Source: Palsa-1439 sp050015495
Lineage (GTDB): Bacteria > Verrucomicrobiota > Verrucomicrobiia > Palsa-1439
Assembly: GCA_050015495.1 (NCBI GenBank)
Contig: JBEKBH010000005.1
Span: 62,001-126,000 of the forward strand
Direction: 5' to 3'
Length of the DNA stretch: 64,000 nucleotides
Under the pieces are notes generated by a model, which saw nothing but the letters and a program-made list of their open reading frames with translations, had not been told where the DNA came from and searched no databases. Positions 43,251 to 50,962 of this stretch are shown one piece after another; the stretch's first letter is position 1, and each line of letters begins with the position of its first letter. The translations under genes and the position numbers were made by a program.

Positions 43251-43450
43251 CAACTCAGAGTACCGTCGCCGTCGCGCTGTCCACCATCGGTTCAGCGCTT
43301 GCGGCTTGGAACAAGAACAACTCTGACGACAGCAGTTGAAACAATTACTTAGCTCTTGCCGTTTATCTTTCGCGGTCCATAATCTCCACGCGAGTTGTAT
43401 GAGTAGTGCCCGAGTCCGATGGGAGAACACCCGCTAAAACGACGAAGGTT

Positions 43451-45106
43451 ATGGATCGAGAACGTCTAATTGCTGAAATCGCGAAGCGAGGCATCCGAAC
43501 ATCAGGTGGCCAGCTAAGGATCATTGAGGAACTTGGCAGGGGCGGCAACGGAGTTGCCTTCTTATGCAAGAGCAATGGGCAGGAAGTTGTCACGAAGGTT
43601 TACATTCCACCCGATAAGCGCGACTTGGATGAGCAGGCGCTGAAGCGTTTCCAGCAGGAAGTCAAAATCACGGAGAAGACTCGTCACCCCAACGTGATCC
43701 GTGCTCTCGATTCGGGGAGTCTTAGCTTGGGGGCTTACAACTTACCGTTTTACGTCATGCCAAAGGCCTCAGGCACGCTTCGCGAGATCATTTTGCAGCA
43801 TGTCGGCGGCGAGAACCTAGAGCGGAAACTGAGTCTTTTTGTTAGGGGCGCGTTTGGAGTCGCGTGGTTGCACCTGCACGGATTAATCCATCGAGATCTC
43901 AAACCGGAGAACGTGCTCATCGGACCGGACGGAACACCGTGGATCGCTGACCTCGGCATCGCTCACGTCAGCCCAGATTTCGTATCCGTCAGCTTGAACA
44001 CCATCAAGGCCGAACGGCTACTGAATCGGGACTACTACGCACCCGAGCAGCGATTTGGAGAGGCGACAGATGTTGACCATAGAGCGGACATCTACGCGCT
44101 TGGCTGCATTTTGTACGAACTTCTCGTTGGCACCCCTCCGGTGCGTAACAATTCGCCTTCTTTGCAACAGATCAACGAGGCGTTTGCGCCGCTTGATCCC
44201 GTCGTCAAAAAGATGACTGCTTATGACCGCAATCACCGTTACCGACACCTGGAAGACGCCTTGGAGGATTTATCGGTATCGGCAGGATGGACACTAGCGA
44301 CGATTAAGGGGGCTCGCCCTTTGGAAAAACAAGACGTCCCGGCAATGGTTCAGCTCCTAAAGAGCTCTAATGAAGCACATCGATCAAAGGGTGTTGAACT
44401 TGCTCGAGGTTTGGGCAAGGAAGCCTTGAATTCACTTCATGAACTACTCGGACACAACCGCAGGGACATACGCAATGCCGCCGCGCTCGCACTGGGTGCA
44501 ATTGCGGATAAGGTATCGGTGCCATTCCTCGTAGCTGCCCTCTATGGCACTAGTCGCAAGCCTTCGACATTCAGACCGTCAGCAGATACGGCTGCGGAAG
44601 CGCTGGGTCTTTACCCGGTTGCCGAGCGACTGCACGCGTGCGCGCTAGTCAAGAACGCGATTCGGCTTCAACAAGTGGAACGCATCCTCAGTGGAGTAGC
44701 CGCCGCCGAAGCCTACGCTGCAGTCGTCGATCTCAATAAGAGAGGCGTGCTGTTGCTCGATTATAGCGAAACGGGTCTGCAACTGCTTGTGAAAATCGAT
44801 GAAGACGAAGCGTTGCCCGACGTTAAGAAACTGTTGAGCACGGGTGATGACTTCGAAGTGCGAGATATCGTGAAAGTGATGTCGCCGAAGCGACAGGAGG
44901 AAATCATAACATTGTGGTTGAAACGGGGCATAAACGATAGCTGGCACTTTGAGTCGGTCCTTGAAGTCATTGTGGAGAGCCACATGGAAAGCAAACCAAA
45001 ACACGCTCTGCTTCGTCATCTCCTTGGCGAGATTGAAGGGTTCGGTCGCAATTTCGCTCGCCGTGTTGAGTTGACGCGGCGGATTAACTCGGCACTGAAA
45101 GGGTAA
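43451..45106 (+). CDS. Ser/Thr protein kinase with C-terminal HEAT-like repeats
   Basis: 551 residues from ATG 43451; GTG 43406 would add 15. The kinase domain (about 20-285) has GRGGNGVAFLC (P-loop), the VVTKVY lysine, HRDLKPENVL (catalytic loop), DLGIAHV (DFG variant with Leu), APEQ and DIYALGCILYELLVG. From about 305 to the end are helical repeats of HEAT/armadillo type, for example IRNAAALALGAIADKVSVPFLV. No membrane helix, so the kinase is probably cytosolic, with the repeats selecting a partner. Base composition is lower in GC than in the flanking operons, and it stands between repeat patches, suggesting transfer. It is followed by a cupin 23 nt downstream. Confidence 0.88.
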   Translation: MDRERLIAEIAKRGIRTSGGQLRIIEELGRGGNGVAFLCKSNGQEVVTKVYIPPDKRDLDEQALKRFQQEVKITEKTRHPNVIRALDSGSLSLGAYNLPFYVMPKASGTLREIILQHVGGENLERKLSLFVRGAFGVAWLHLHGLIHRDLKPENVLIGPDGTPWIADLGIAHVSPDFVSVSLNTIKAERLLNRDYYAPEQRFGEATDVDHRADIYALGCILYELLVGTPPVRNNSPSLQQINEAFAPLDPVVKKMTAYDRNHRYRHLEDALEDLSVSAGWTLATIKGARPLEKQDVPAMVQLLKSSNEAHRSKGVELARGLGKEALNSLHELLGHNRRDIRNAAALALGAIADKVSVPFLVAALYGTSRKPSTFRPSADTAAEALGLYPVAERLHACALVKNAIRLQQVERILSGVAAAEAYAAVVDLNKRGVLLLDYSETGLQLLVKIDEDEALPDVKKLLSTGDDFEVRDIVKVMSPKRQEEIITLWLKRGINDSWHFESVLEVIVESHMESKPKHALLRHLLGEIEGFGRNFARRVELTRRINSALKG

Positions 45107-45129
45107 AATTAGGGCTACATCTCATTCAT

Positions 45130-45561
45130 ATGAACCCGCCAGCGATTCTATTCAATTTGCAGTCTGCCAAGAACGACCCGGCGCTTCAGACGCGCGGCGA
45201 CAGAAAAATACTCGTCACGGAAATTTATGCCTCGAAAGAGGATCCGGCTTCCGAGAGCCGTTGGAACCATCAGGCAAGTTCAGGCAAGTGTCCAGTCTTG
45301 CTGATGAGAGATACCGAGTCCGCCGTGTTCACGCAAGTTGCCAAGCAGACACGCCATTCCCACAAGATAGGCACTGAGATTTACATGCTCTTGGAGGGCA
45401 AGATGATGATTGAGGTCGAAGGAACAGACTATACGCTTTTGCCGGGTGACGCCATTGTTGTGTTACCGGGGGCATGTCACCAGATTCAGCGCGAGGGCGA
45501 ATTCTTGTGCCGAGTGATCACTGTCAATTGCGGTGGACCGAAGGACAGATACGAATGCTGA
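45130..45561 (+). CDS. Cupin-domain protein
   Basis: 143 residues. The cupin core is at about 75-130: RHSHKIGTEIYMLLEGKMMIEVEG (motif 1 with His and Glu, though the second His of HxH is present as HSH) and LLPGDAIVVLPGACHQIQ (motif 2 with His). It probably binds a metal; no substrate can be named. The first 70 residues are less conserved. It lies 23 nt after the kinase, so the two are likely co-transcribed, which makes a regulatory or small-molecule-sensing partner plausible. GC is also somewhat lower than in the flanking operons. Confidence 0.8.
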   Translation: MNPPAILFNLQSAKNDPALQTRGDRKILVTEIYASKEDPASESRWNHQASSGKCPVLLMRDTESAVFTQVAKQTRHSHKIGTEIYMLLEGKMMIEVEGTDYTLLPGDAIVVLPGACHQIQREGEFLCRVITVNCGGPKDRYEC

Positions 45562-45627
45562 TAAACTCGGCTAGCCCTTTTTGATATGCACAGTCTAACT
45601 TTTCCGCTCCGCATTCCGCCTTACCGG

Positions 45628-45658
45628 ACTCGCCGCAATCGCCAGACTCCGATCCCGC
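45628..45658. repeat. 31-nt direct repeat, left copy
   Basis: Identical over 31 nt to 46871-46901, same orientation, with one further matching block about 118 nt to the right (45776-45792, ATCTGTGGCTCGCCCTT) that matches 47037-47053. Read on the minus strand both copies encode DRSLAIAAS. The two loci are therefore diverged copies of one element flanking the lipoprotein gene. Confidence 0.75.
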
Positions 45659-45878
45659 TTCCGTGGCGAAGCCCGCGTTCGCCTTACGGCGTCACGCGGC
45701 TCTCCAAAATCTGACGGAGCCGCTCGATCATTTGTCTTTCCTCGAAAAAGCTAATCATCCGCCCCATCGGTGTCAATCTGTGGCTCGCCCTTTGTTCGCG
45801 TCCCAATTCGCCAGTAGCCCGTACCGCTTCCGAATCAAATCCAGCCTGACGGCTCGAATGACCCCACCTCAAACACCA

Positions 45879-45901
45879 GATACATAAGATTCTTATGTAT
45901 C
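45879..45901. promoter_or_regulatory. Perfect 11-1-11 palindrome
   Basis: GATACATAAGA, one T, TCTTATGTATC. Fully self-complementary arms. The right arm continues into CCGCCTCCT; the 16-nt block TATGTATCCGCCTCCT is repeated exactly 67 nt further on (45961-45976). Candidate protein-binding site or small RNA hairpin. Confidence 0.5.
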
Positions 45902-45945
45902 CGCCTCCTGTCGTTCACCGATCACTGTTTTCCGTCCCCTCCCAT

Positions 45946-45968
45946 GATACCTATGTTTCATATGTATC
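45946..45968. promoter_or_regulatory. Second palindrome of the cluster
   Basis: GATACCTATG, TTT, CATATGTATC: arms match with one mismatch. It is a diverged tandem copy of 45879-45901, offset by 67 nt and followed by the same CCGCCTCCT tail. Confidence 0.45.
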
Positions 45969-46000
45969 CGCCTCCTCGGTCCCAACACCGCCTCGACCCG

Positions 46001-46021
46001 ATAGATGTCACTGACATCTAT
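46001..46021. promoter_or_regulatory. Third palindrome, perfect 10-1-10
   Basis: ATAGATGTCA, one C, TGACATCTAT. The sequence differs from the other two, but size and one-base centre are the same. It lies 78 nt upstream of the -35 of the lipoprotein promoter. Confidence 0.45.
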
Positions 46022-46098
46022 TCCCCAACGCCTGGCCGCATTTATGGATAGTGCGATCCATAACGCCCACGCGGCCCGAGAAAACAAGACCACGTCAG

Positions 46099-46128
46099 TT
46101 GACAACGGGACGGAGCGACCTACATTAT
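46099..46128 (+). promoter_or_regulatory. Probable sigma-70 promoter of the lipoprotein gene
   Basis: TTGACA (46099-46104), then 16 nt and TACATT, or 18 nt and CATTAT (46123-46128). The -35 is a perfect consensus. A good AAAGGAG ribosome site (46167-46173) follows, 7 nt before the ATG at 46181. Confidence 0.55.
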
Positions 46129-46180
46129 TCTCGTTACAGAGTCGCAGTGAAAAAGTTCCGACTCGGAAAGGAGCATCAGT

Positions 46181-46678
46181 ATGATTGCTCATTTACGGTT
46201 TCTCATGGCTGTCGGATTGCTCTCCCTGACAGCCGCGTGCGTGACACAGCAGCCCGTCGTGTTGCGCAACCCGGTCGGCCCCGATCCAACGGTCCAGGCC
46301 CGGTCGGCATCGGAGGGATTTCTGACGGTGTACACCGCCATGAAAACCTACCCGATGGACGACGAGACATATTACCGCGTGCATACCGATTACGGTATCT
46401 ACGACGCGACCGGCCATCGGCTGCTGAGCGTTCGCAACGCGGCGACCTATCATGACCCGACGCCCCGGACGGTCGCATTGCCCGAAGGGCGCTACATGAT
46501 CGAGGGCTGGACGGATGGGTACCAATTGCTCAAAGTGCCCGTCGTGATCAAAGCCGGCCGCGCCACCATCGTTAACCTCGAGGCCACCCGGAACAATCTC
46601 TTCCCGGCAGCCAGGGGTAATGACGTGGTGCGAGCGCCCGATGGCCAAATCATCGGTTGGTCGGCCAACGTGTCGTAA
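46181..46678 (+). CDS. Small lipoprotein of unknown function
   Basis: 165 residues. The signal MIAHLRFLMAVGLLSLTAAC ends in a lipobox (LTAAC), so Cys20 should be lipidated. The mature part is beta-rich, with YYRVHTDYGIYDATGHRLLSVRN and VALPEGRYMIEGWTDGYQLLKVPVVIKAGRATIVNLE, the shape of a single Ig-like or transthyretin-like domain. No family was recognised. It has its own promoter and an excellent ribosome site. It is isolated between two copies of a decayed element and is probably a monocistronic envelope protein. Confidence 0.78.
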   Translation: MIAHLRFLMAVGLLSLTAACVTQQPVVLRNPVGPDPTVQARSASEGFLTVYTAMKTYPMDDETYYRVHTDYGIYDATGHRLLSVRNAATYHDPTPRTVALPEGRYMIEGWTDGYQLLKVPVVIKAGRATIVNLEATRNNLFPAARGNDVVRAPDGQIIGWSANVS

Positions 46679-46852
46679 GAATCACGCGTATACTACCGGC
46701 ATCAATCGGCGCGCCTTTGTCCGGAACAGGAATCGGGCTCAGCTCTCAACCTCGCAACATTTGACGTAGCGCCCCGTCGTCAAGCTTGCGTTTCGGATTT
46801 CGACATTCCGATTTCGAGCTTCGCCTTCCGCCGCAACTTGTCCGCCATAGCT

Positions 46853-47056
46853 TTAGCGAAGGAGGACCGAACTCGCCGCAATCGCCAGACTCCGATCCCG
46901 CCATCTTGTCCTCCGTAGCCTTGGCGTAGGAGGAAGTTTCTCCAACAGCGCAATCTTCTCCGAAAACGGACGCGTCGCCAGATGCTGCCGCATCCGGTGC
47001 GTCATTCGAAACCTATCATCCGTGCCATCCGTGTGCATCTGTGGCTCGCCCTTCAT
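46853..47056 (-). pseudogene. Decayed short gene interrupted by a repeat unit
   Basis: Reads RPFSEKIALLEKL, then an 11-residue insert from the 46905-46934 repeat, then RDRSLAIAASSV. The locus at 45.6-45.8 kb has the matching pieces FFEERQMIERLRQI and RDRSLAIAASPVRR in different frames. Both look like remains of one small helical protein gene. No intact copy is in the window. Confidence 0.4.
46871..46901. repeat. 31-nt direct repeat, right copy
   Basis: Exact copy of 45628-45658, 1243 nt away in the same orientation; the lipoprotein gene lies between. See the left copy for the second matching block. Confidence 0.75.
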
Positions 47057-47180
47057 CCGCGGCAGACACTCCGTGCCCTTTGTGTCTCTGTGGTGAAAAA
47101 TTCGCCTCCCGCTTCCCGCGTTCCGCTCTCTGAATTCTGGCTCCTGAATTCTGTCTCCCGTCCTCCGTCTTCTCTCCCCC

Positions 47181-49520
47181 TCACTTCTCCGTCATCGTCC
47201 GCCACACCCTCTCCGGCGTCGCTGGCAGCACGCGCACCGGTTTGCCTATCGCATCGTAGATGGCCGACATGACGGCGGGGCCGCAGGCAATCAACGGCGG
47301 TTCGCCCACGCCGCGCGCGCCGAACGGGCCGCCGGGATCGGGATTCTCCAGCACGATGCATTCGATCTCCGGCACGTCGCGAATCGTCGGCAAAATATAA
47401 TCCGTGAACCCGGGGTTCATGATCCGGCCGTCTTTCATCACCACTTCTTCCATCAACACCATGCCGATCCCCTGCGTCACGCCGCCCTGGATCTGCCCCA
47501 ACACCTGGTCGGGATTGATGGCTTTGCCCACGTCGTGGCAGGCGACGTACCGCTCGATCTTCACCTCGCCGGTCTCGGTATCAACCAGCACCTGGCAGGC
47601 GTGGCTCCCAAACAGGTACGTCACAAACGCCCGCATGCTCTGGCCCGTCGCCGTGTCCTCGGGCATCGTCGGCGGCTTGTACAAACTCGACGCGTCCAGC
47701 GAAAACCCCCGCCGCTTACCCTCGCGCGCCAGTTCGCGGAGCGTCAGCCGCTTCTTCGGATGAAACACATTGAACGCCTCGCCGTTCTCGATCTTGATTT
47801 CGTACACCAGTTCCCCGAGACGCGCCGCGGCGATGTCCTGGAGCTGCTTCTTGAGTTCCGCCGCCGCCAGTTGCACCGCCGAACCCGTGAAATACGTCTG
47901 CCGGGTCGCGGACGAACTACCCGATTCCGGCGTCAACTTCGTGTCGCCCAAAATCAGTCGCACCCGCTCCAGCGGCACGCCGACTTCCTCCGCCACGATC
48001 TGCGCGATCATGTTGGTCAGCCCTTGGCCAACGTCCACCGCGCTCGAGTACACCTCGACCGTCCCGTCGGCGGTCAGTTTGCACCGCGCCCGCGAGGCGT
48101 CGGGGAACCCGTCGCCGTAGCCCAGACCGAAACAGATCACGCTCACGCCGTAGCCGCGCTTGAGATGCGGCGCCGCCGTCTCGTAACTTCGGTTCTTCCA
48201 GTCAATCTTCTTCAGCACGGCCTCAAAACATTCGACGCCGGTCGCATGCGGCACGATCTGGCCCGTGGTCACCGCGTCGCCCGAGCGGATGAGGTTTTTC
48301 ATGCGCAACTCGGTCTTGTCCATCCCCAGCTTCGCCGCGAGCCGGTCCATCAATCCTTCGTACGCAATCGCCGTCTGCGCCGCGCCGAACCCGCGCATCG
48401 CGCCGCACGGGTTGTTGTTGGTGAACACGCCGATGACGTCCACCCACACATTCGGCACCTTGTACGGGCCCGTCGCGTGGCTGGACGCCTTGCGCATCAC
48501 CGCGACGCCCGTCGACGCGTACGCGCCCTTGTCCACATAAAACGTAATTTGCGCCGCGACCAGCGTGCCGTCCTGTTTCGCGCCGAGCTTGTAGTGGATC
48601 CGGATCGGATGCCGCTTGTGCCGCGCGATCATCGACTCGCTCCGCGAATACCGCAGGCACACGGTCTTCCCCTTGAGCTGGAGCGCCGCCAGGCCGAGAT
48701 AAATCTGGATCGAGATGTCCTCGCGTCCGCCAAACGCGCCGCCCGTCGCCGGCTGGATGATCCGCAGTTTCTCCAGCGGCAACCCGACTGCCAGCGCAAT
48801 CAACCGCCGTTCCTCATGCAGCCATTGACCCGACACCTCGATGGTCAGCATCTGGCCGTCATAGCGCGCCCGGCCCGCTTCGAGATCGAGAAACGCGTGG
48901 TCCACCGTCTGTGTCTGGATGATGTCCTCGACCACCACGTCGGCCTCGCGCATCGCGGCGGGCACATCGCCCTTGCGCAGATGTTTCTCGCCGAGAACGT
49001 TCCCCTCCGCGTGGATCTTCGGCGCATCGGGTTTGAGCGCGTCTTCCATCGTGAGAATGTTCGGCAACGGTTTGTAATCCACCACGATTTTCTTCAACGC
49101 TTCGATGGCGGTTTCTTCCGTTCTGGCGACAACGACCGCGAGCGCGTCGCCCAGGTAACGGACTTTTCGGCTGCACAACACTTCCTGGTCGCGGCGTATC
49201 AAGCCATGCAGGTTCGTGCCCGGCACATCGCCGTGGGTAATCACGGCGACAACGCCGGGAAGTTTCTTCGCCTCCCGCGTGTCAATGCCGTGTATCTCGG
49301 CATGGGGATGGGCGGCCCGCAGCACCTTGGCAAACAGGAATTTCTTGTCGAACAGGTCCTGGCCGTACTTCGTCTCGCCCGTCGCTTTGCCGACCGCATC
49401 CAGCCGCTCGGCGGGTTTGCCGACGACTTTCGTCGGCCCGCTCTCGTACGCCGAGGAACTCTTGCTCGCCACGTGATGTTTGGCGACCGCCTCTTCGAGG
49501 TTGTCTGTCGGTTGGCTCAC
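47181..49520 (-). CDS. Xanthine-dehydrogenase-family molybdopterin subunit
   Basis: 779 residues. It carries the molybdenum cofactor of a three-subunit hydroxylase. Visible motifs: PATGGAFGGRED (cofactor loop, near residue 255), NNNPCGAMRGFGAAQTAIAYE (near 360), the cofactor-binding GSSSATRQTYFTGSAVQ, and the C-terminal GARGVGEPP with the catalytic base Glu (near 745). The AYxCSFR loop of CO dehydrogenase is absent, so a purine- or other N-heterocycle/aldehyde hydroxylase is more likely. Its start overlaps the iron-sulfur gene by 4 nt. The adjacent YgeY-type gene hints at purine-related or selenium-dependent chemistry. Confidence 0.93.
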   Translation of the reverse strand: MSQPTDNLEEAVAKHHVASKSSSAYESGPTKVVGKPAERLDAVGKATGETKYGQDLFDKKFLFAKVLRAAHPHAEIHGIDTREAKKLPGVVAVITHGDVPGTNLHGLIRRDQEVLCSRKVRYLGDALAVVVARTEETAIEALKKIVVDYKPLPNILTMEDALKPDAPKIHAEGNVLGEKHLRKGDVPAAMREADVVVEDIIQTQTVDHAFLDLEAGRARYDGQMLTIEVSGQWLHEERRLIALAVGLPLEKLRIIQPATGGAFGGREDISIQIYLGLAALQLKGKTVCLRYSRSESMIARHKRHPIRIHYKLGAKQDGTLVAAQITFYVDKGAYASTGVAVMRKASSHATGPYKVPNVWVDVIGVFTNNNPCGAMRGFGAAQTAIAYEGLMDRLAAKLGMDKTELRMKNLIRSGDAVTTGQIVPHATGVECFEAVLKKIDWKNRSYETAAPHLKRGYGVSVICFGLGYGDGFPDASRARCKLTADGTVEVYSSAVDVGQGLTNMIAQIVAEEVGVPLERVRLILGDTKLTPESGSSSATRQTYFTGSAVQLAAAELKKQLQDIAAARLGELVYEIKIENGEAFNVFHPKKRLTLRELAREGKRRGFSLDASSLYKPPTMPEDTATGQSMRAFVTYLFGSHACQVLVDTETGEVKIERYVACHDVGKAINPDQVLGQIQGGVTQGIGMVLMEEVVMKDGRIMNPGFTDYILPTIRDVPEIECIVLENPDPGGPFGARGVGEPPLIACGPAVMSAIYDAIGKPVRVLPATPERVWRTMTEK

Positions 49521-50035
49521 TTCTTCTTCAACCCCATTTCGTCCGCGGCGAGTTCACAGGCGCGCAGGATCTTGCTGTAGCCCGTGCACCGGCAAATATT
49601 TCCTTCCATCCCGACGAGAAACTCCTCGCGCGTCGGGTGCGGATTCTCGGTGAGCAACGCTTTCGCGGCGACGATCAGGCCCGGCGTGCAATAGCCGCAC
49701 TGCACCGCCCCGCACTCGACGAATTTCCGCTGGATCACATCGAGCTTCGTGTGGCGCGCGAAACCTTCAATGGTCGTTACGTTGCGGTCCTGCACCTGCG
49801 GCGTCAACATCAGGCACGAATTCATCGGCTTGCCGTCCACGAGCACGTAACAACTGCCGCATTCGCCTTCGAGGCACGCGCCCTTCGTGCCGGTCAATCC
49901 CATCTCGATCCGCAGAAAATCCAGCAGCGTCTGTGTCGGCTGCACCGTGGCGGACACTTTCTTGCCGTTCAGGGTGAACCGGAGTGGCCACAGGCCGGCA
50001 GTCGCTACTGGAATCTTCTTCCGCGCCTTCTTCAT
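49517..50035 (-). CDS. [2Fe-2S] subunit of the molybdenum hydroxylase
   Basis: 172 residues from ATG 50035; the open frame goes further, but overlaps the FAD-subunit gene, and ATG 50035 overlaps that gene's stop by 4 nt. Eight cysteines bind two clusters: the plant-type set GACLEGECGSCYVLVDGKPMNSC and the helical set CGAVQCGYCTPG...GNICRCTGY. It shuttles electrons from molybdenum to FAD. A basic N-terminal extension (MKKARKKIPVATAGLWP) is slightly longer than usual but not a Tat signal. Confidence 0.95.
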   Translation of the reverse strand: MKKARKKIPVATAGLWPLRFTLNGKKVSATVQPTQTLLDFLRIEMGLTGTKGACLEGECGSCYVLVDGKPMNSCLMLTPQVQDRNVTTIEGFARHTKLDVIQRKFVECGAVQCGYCTPGLIVAAKALLTENPHPTREEFLVGMEGNICRCTGYSKILRACELAADEMGLKKK

Positions 50036-50838
50036 GCGTTCACCAGATTCTCCAACAATCGCCGCACCATCACCCCCGACAGATGCACCTTGTAATCCGC
50101 GCTCGCCCGATGGTCGGTGATGGGCTTGATCTCGCCGCGGACGATGTGCGCCGCCTGCCGGATCGTACCCGCATTCAGGCCGTTCTTCGCCAGGAACGTC
50201 TCCGCATGGTAACAGCGCATCGGCGTGGCCGCGACCGATGCCAGCGCGATGCGCGTTTCGTTCTTCGGCGTGATCGCCACCGCCGCCGCTACGATCGAGA
50301 TATTCATCGCGCCGCGTTTGCCGCTCTTGGCCCAATCGCTTTTGTAATTCGTTGGCACGATGATCTTCGTAATCATCTCGTCGTCGGCGAGCATCGTCCG
50401 GCGGTACGCCAGGAAGAATTTATCCAGCGGCATCCGCCGCGCCCCGCGAACACTGGTCAATTCCACTTCCGCGTCGAGCGCCAGCAAGGCGGTGGAACCG
50501 TCACCGGCGGGCGACGCCGTGGCGAGATTGCCGGCGAGCGTGCCGAGTTCGCGGATGCCCGGGCCGCCGACGCTGAGCGACGCCTGCGCGAGACAGCGGA
50601 TCGGCAGCTTCCCGGTCTGGGCGTAGGTGACGTTGCCAGCCAGTTCCCACGTGCCGTTGTGCTGATGGACGGCGCGCAATTCGGGAATGTGGGTGAGGTC
50701 GATGAAGTGCTCGGGCGCGGCCTTCCCGTGGTTCATCAGGACGACGATGTCCGTGCCGCCGGCAATGAACGCGCCGCGTTCCTTCAGTTCCGCTTTGAAC
50801 CCGAGAGCTTCCTGAATGTTCTTCGGCTGGTAGAACAC
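50032..50838 (-). CDS. FAD-binding subunit of the molybdenum hydroxylase
   Basis: 268 residues of the CoxM/XdhB type. The FAD pyrophosphate loop is FIAGGTDIVVLMNHG (near residue 25), the second FAD motif is VGGPGIRELGTLAGNLATASPAGDG (near 92), and the C-terminal CO_deh_flav_C domain follows. It passes electrons to NAD or another acceptor. It is the first gene of the minus-strand trio, 124 nt from the divergent YgeY-type gene, so a shared regulatory region (50839-50962) is likely. Confidence 0.93.
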   Translation of the reverse strand: MFYQPKNIQEALGFKAELKERGAFIAGGTDIVVLMNHGKAAPEHFIDLTHIPELRAVHQHNGTWELAGNVTYAQTGKLPIRCLAQASLSVGGPGIRELGTLAGNLATASPAGDGSTALLALDAEVELTSVRGARRMPLDKFFLAYRRTMLADDEMITKIIVPTNYKSDWAKSGKRGAMNISIVAAAVAITPKNETRIALASVAATPMRCYHAETFLAKNGLNAGTIRQAAHIVRGEIKPITDHRASADYKVHLSGVMVRRLLENLVNA

Positions 50839-50962
50839 GGGCGCATTATGTCAACGAATTTGTTGACGGGCAAGAGTCAAAATACTACAACGAACGCAGC
50901 CACCGCGTGAGGTCGCGTACCGCGCCCAACGCGGTCACGCGACGAAAGGATTTCTACCGATC

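Larger units (their letters stand above)
42505..43450. other. Gene-free stretch made of palindromic repeats
   Basis: About 0.9 kb without a credible gene. It holds the second copy of the 821-845 hairpin (42512-42536), two copies of a GTAGGCCGCG-type hairpin unit (42561-42594, 43078-43110), a 14-bp inverted repeat pair (42608-42621 and 42695-42708), a CAGCCGGCCCGGCTG palindrome near 42790, a CTC/GAG-rich hairpin unit (about 42996-43033) and a second copy of the repeat found inside the 3305-4588 gene (43208-43250). Short open frames here show no codon bias. The promoter of the kinase gene must lie near its right end. Confidence 0.75.
45562..46180. other. Gene-free stretch with decayed repeat and palindromes
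   Basis: About 620 nt. The left part (45610-45800) is one copy of an element found again at 46.87-47.05 kb. The middle has three palindromes (45879-45901, 45946-45968, 46001-46021). The right part has the lipoprotein promoter (46099-46128). A 99-codon minus-strand frame across 45893-46192 shows no recognisable domain and is interrupted by the palindromes' symmetry, so it is not called a gene. Confidence 0.65.
46679..47180. other. Gene-free stretch with second copy of the decayed element
   Basis: About 500 nt. Holds two tandem 30-nt units of the form CTTGTCC...AGGAGGA (46838-46867 and 46905-46934, 25 of 30 identical, each an imperfect palindrome), the right 31-nt repeat (46871-46901) and the 17-nt block at 47037-47053. 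On the minus strand a 67-codon frame (46853-47056) reads PFSEKIALLEKL, a linker from one 30-nt unit, then DRSLAIAAS, so the unit appears inserted into an old short gene. The rest is pyrimidine-rich filler before the molybdenum hydroxylase stop. Confidence 0.6.

Noticed and set aside
42505..43450. Possible CRISPR array from repeated short motifs
   Set aside because: The repeats are of different types and are not evenly spaced, with no constant repeat and unique spacers; no cas gene is present.
45893..46192. 99-codon minus-strand frame across the palindrome cluster
   Set aside because: No ribosome site, no recognisable domain, and its sequence is shaped by the palindromes; a real gene is not supported.
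47535..49580. 681-codon plus-strand frame opposite the molybdenum hydroxylase gene
   Set aside because: It lies entirely antisense to a clear XDH-family subunit and has an Arg/His/Leu-rich composition typical of frames opposite GC-rich genes.
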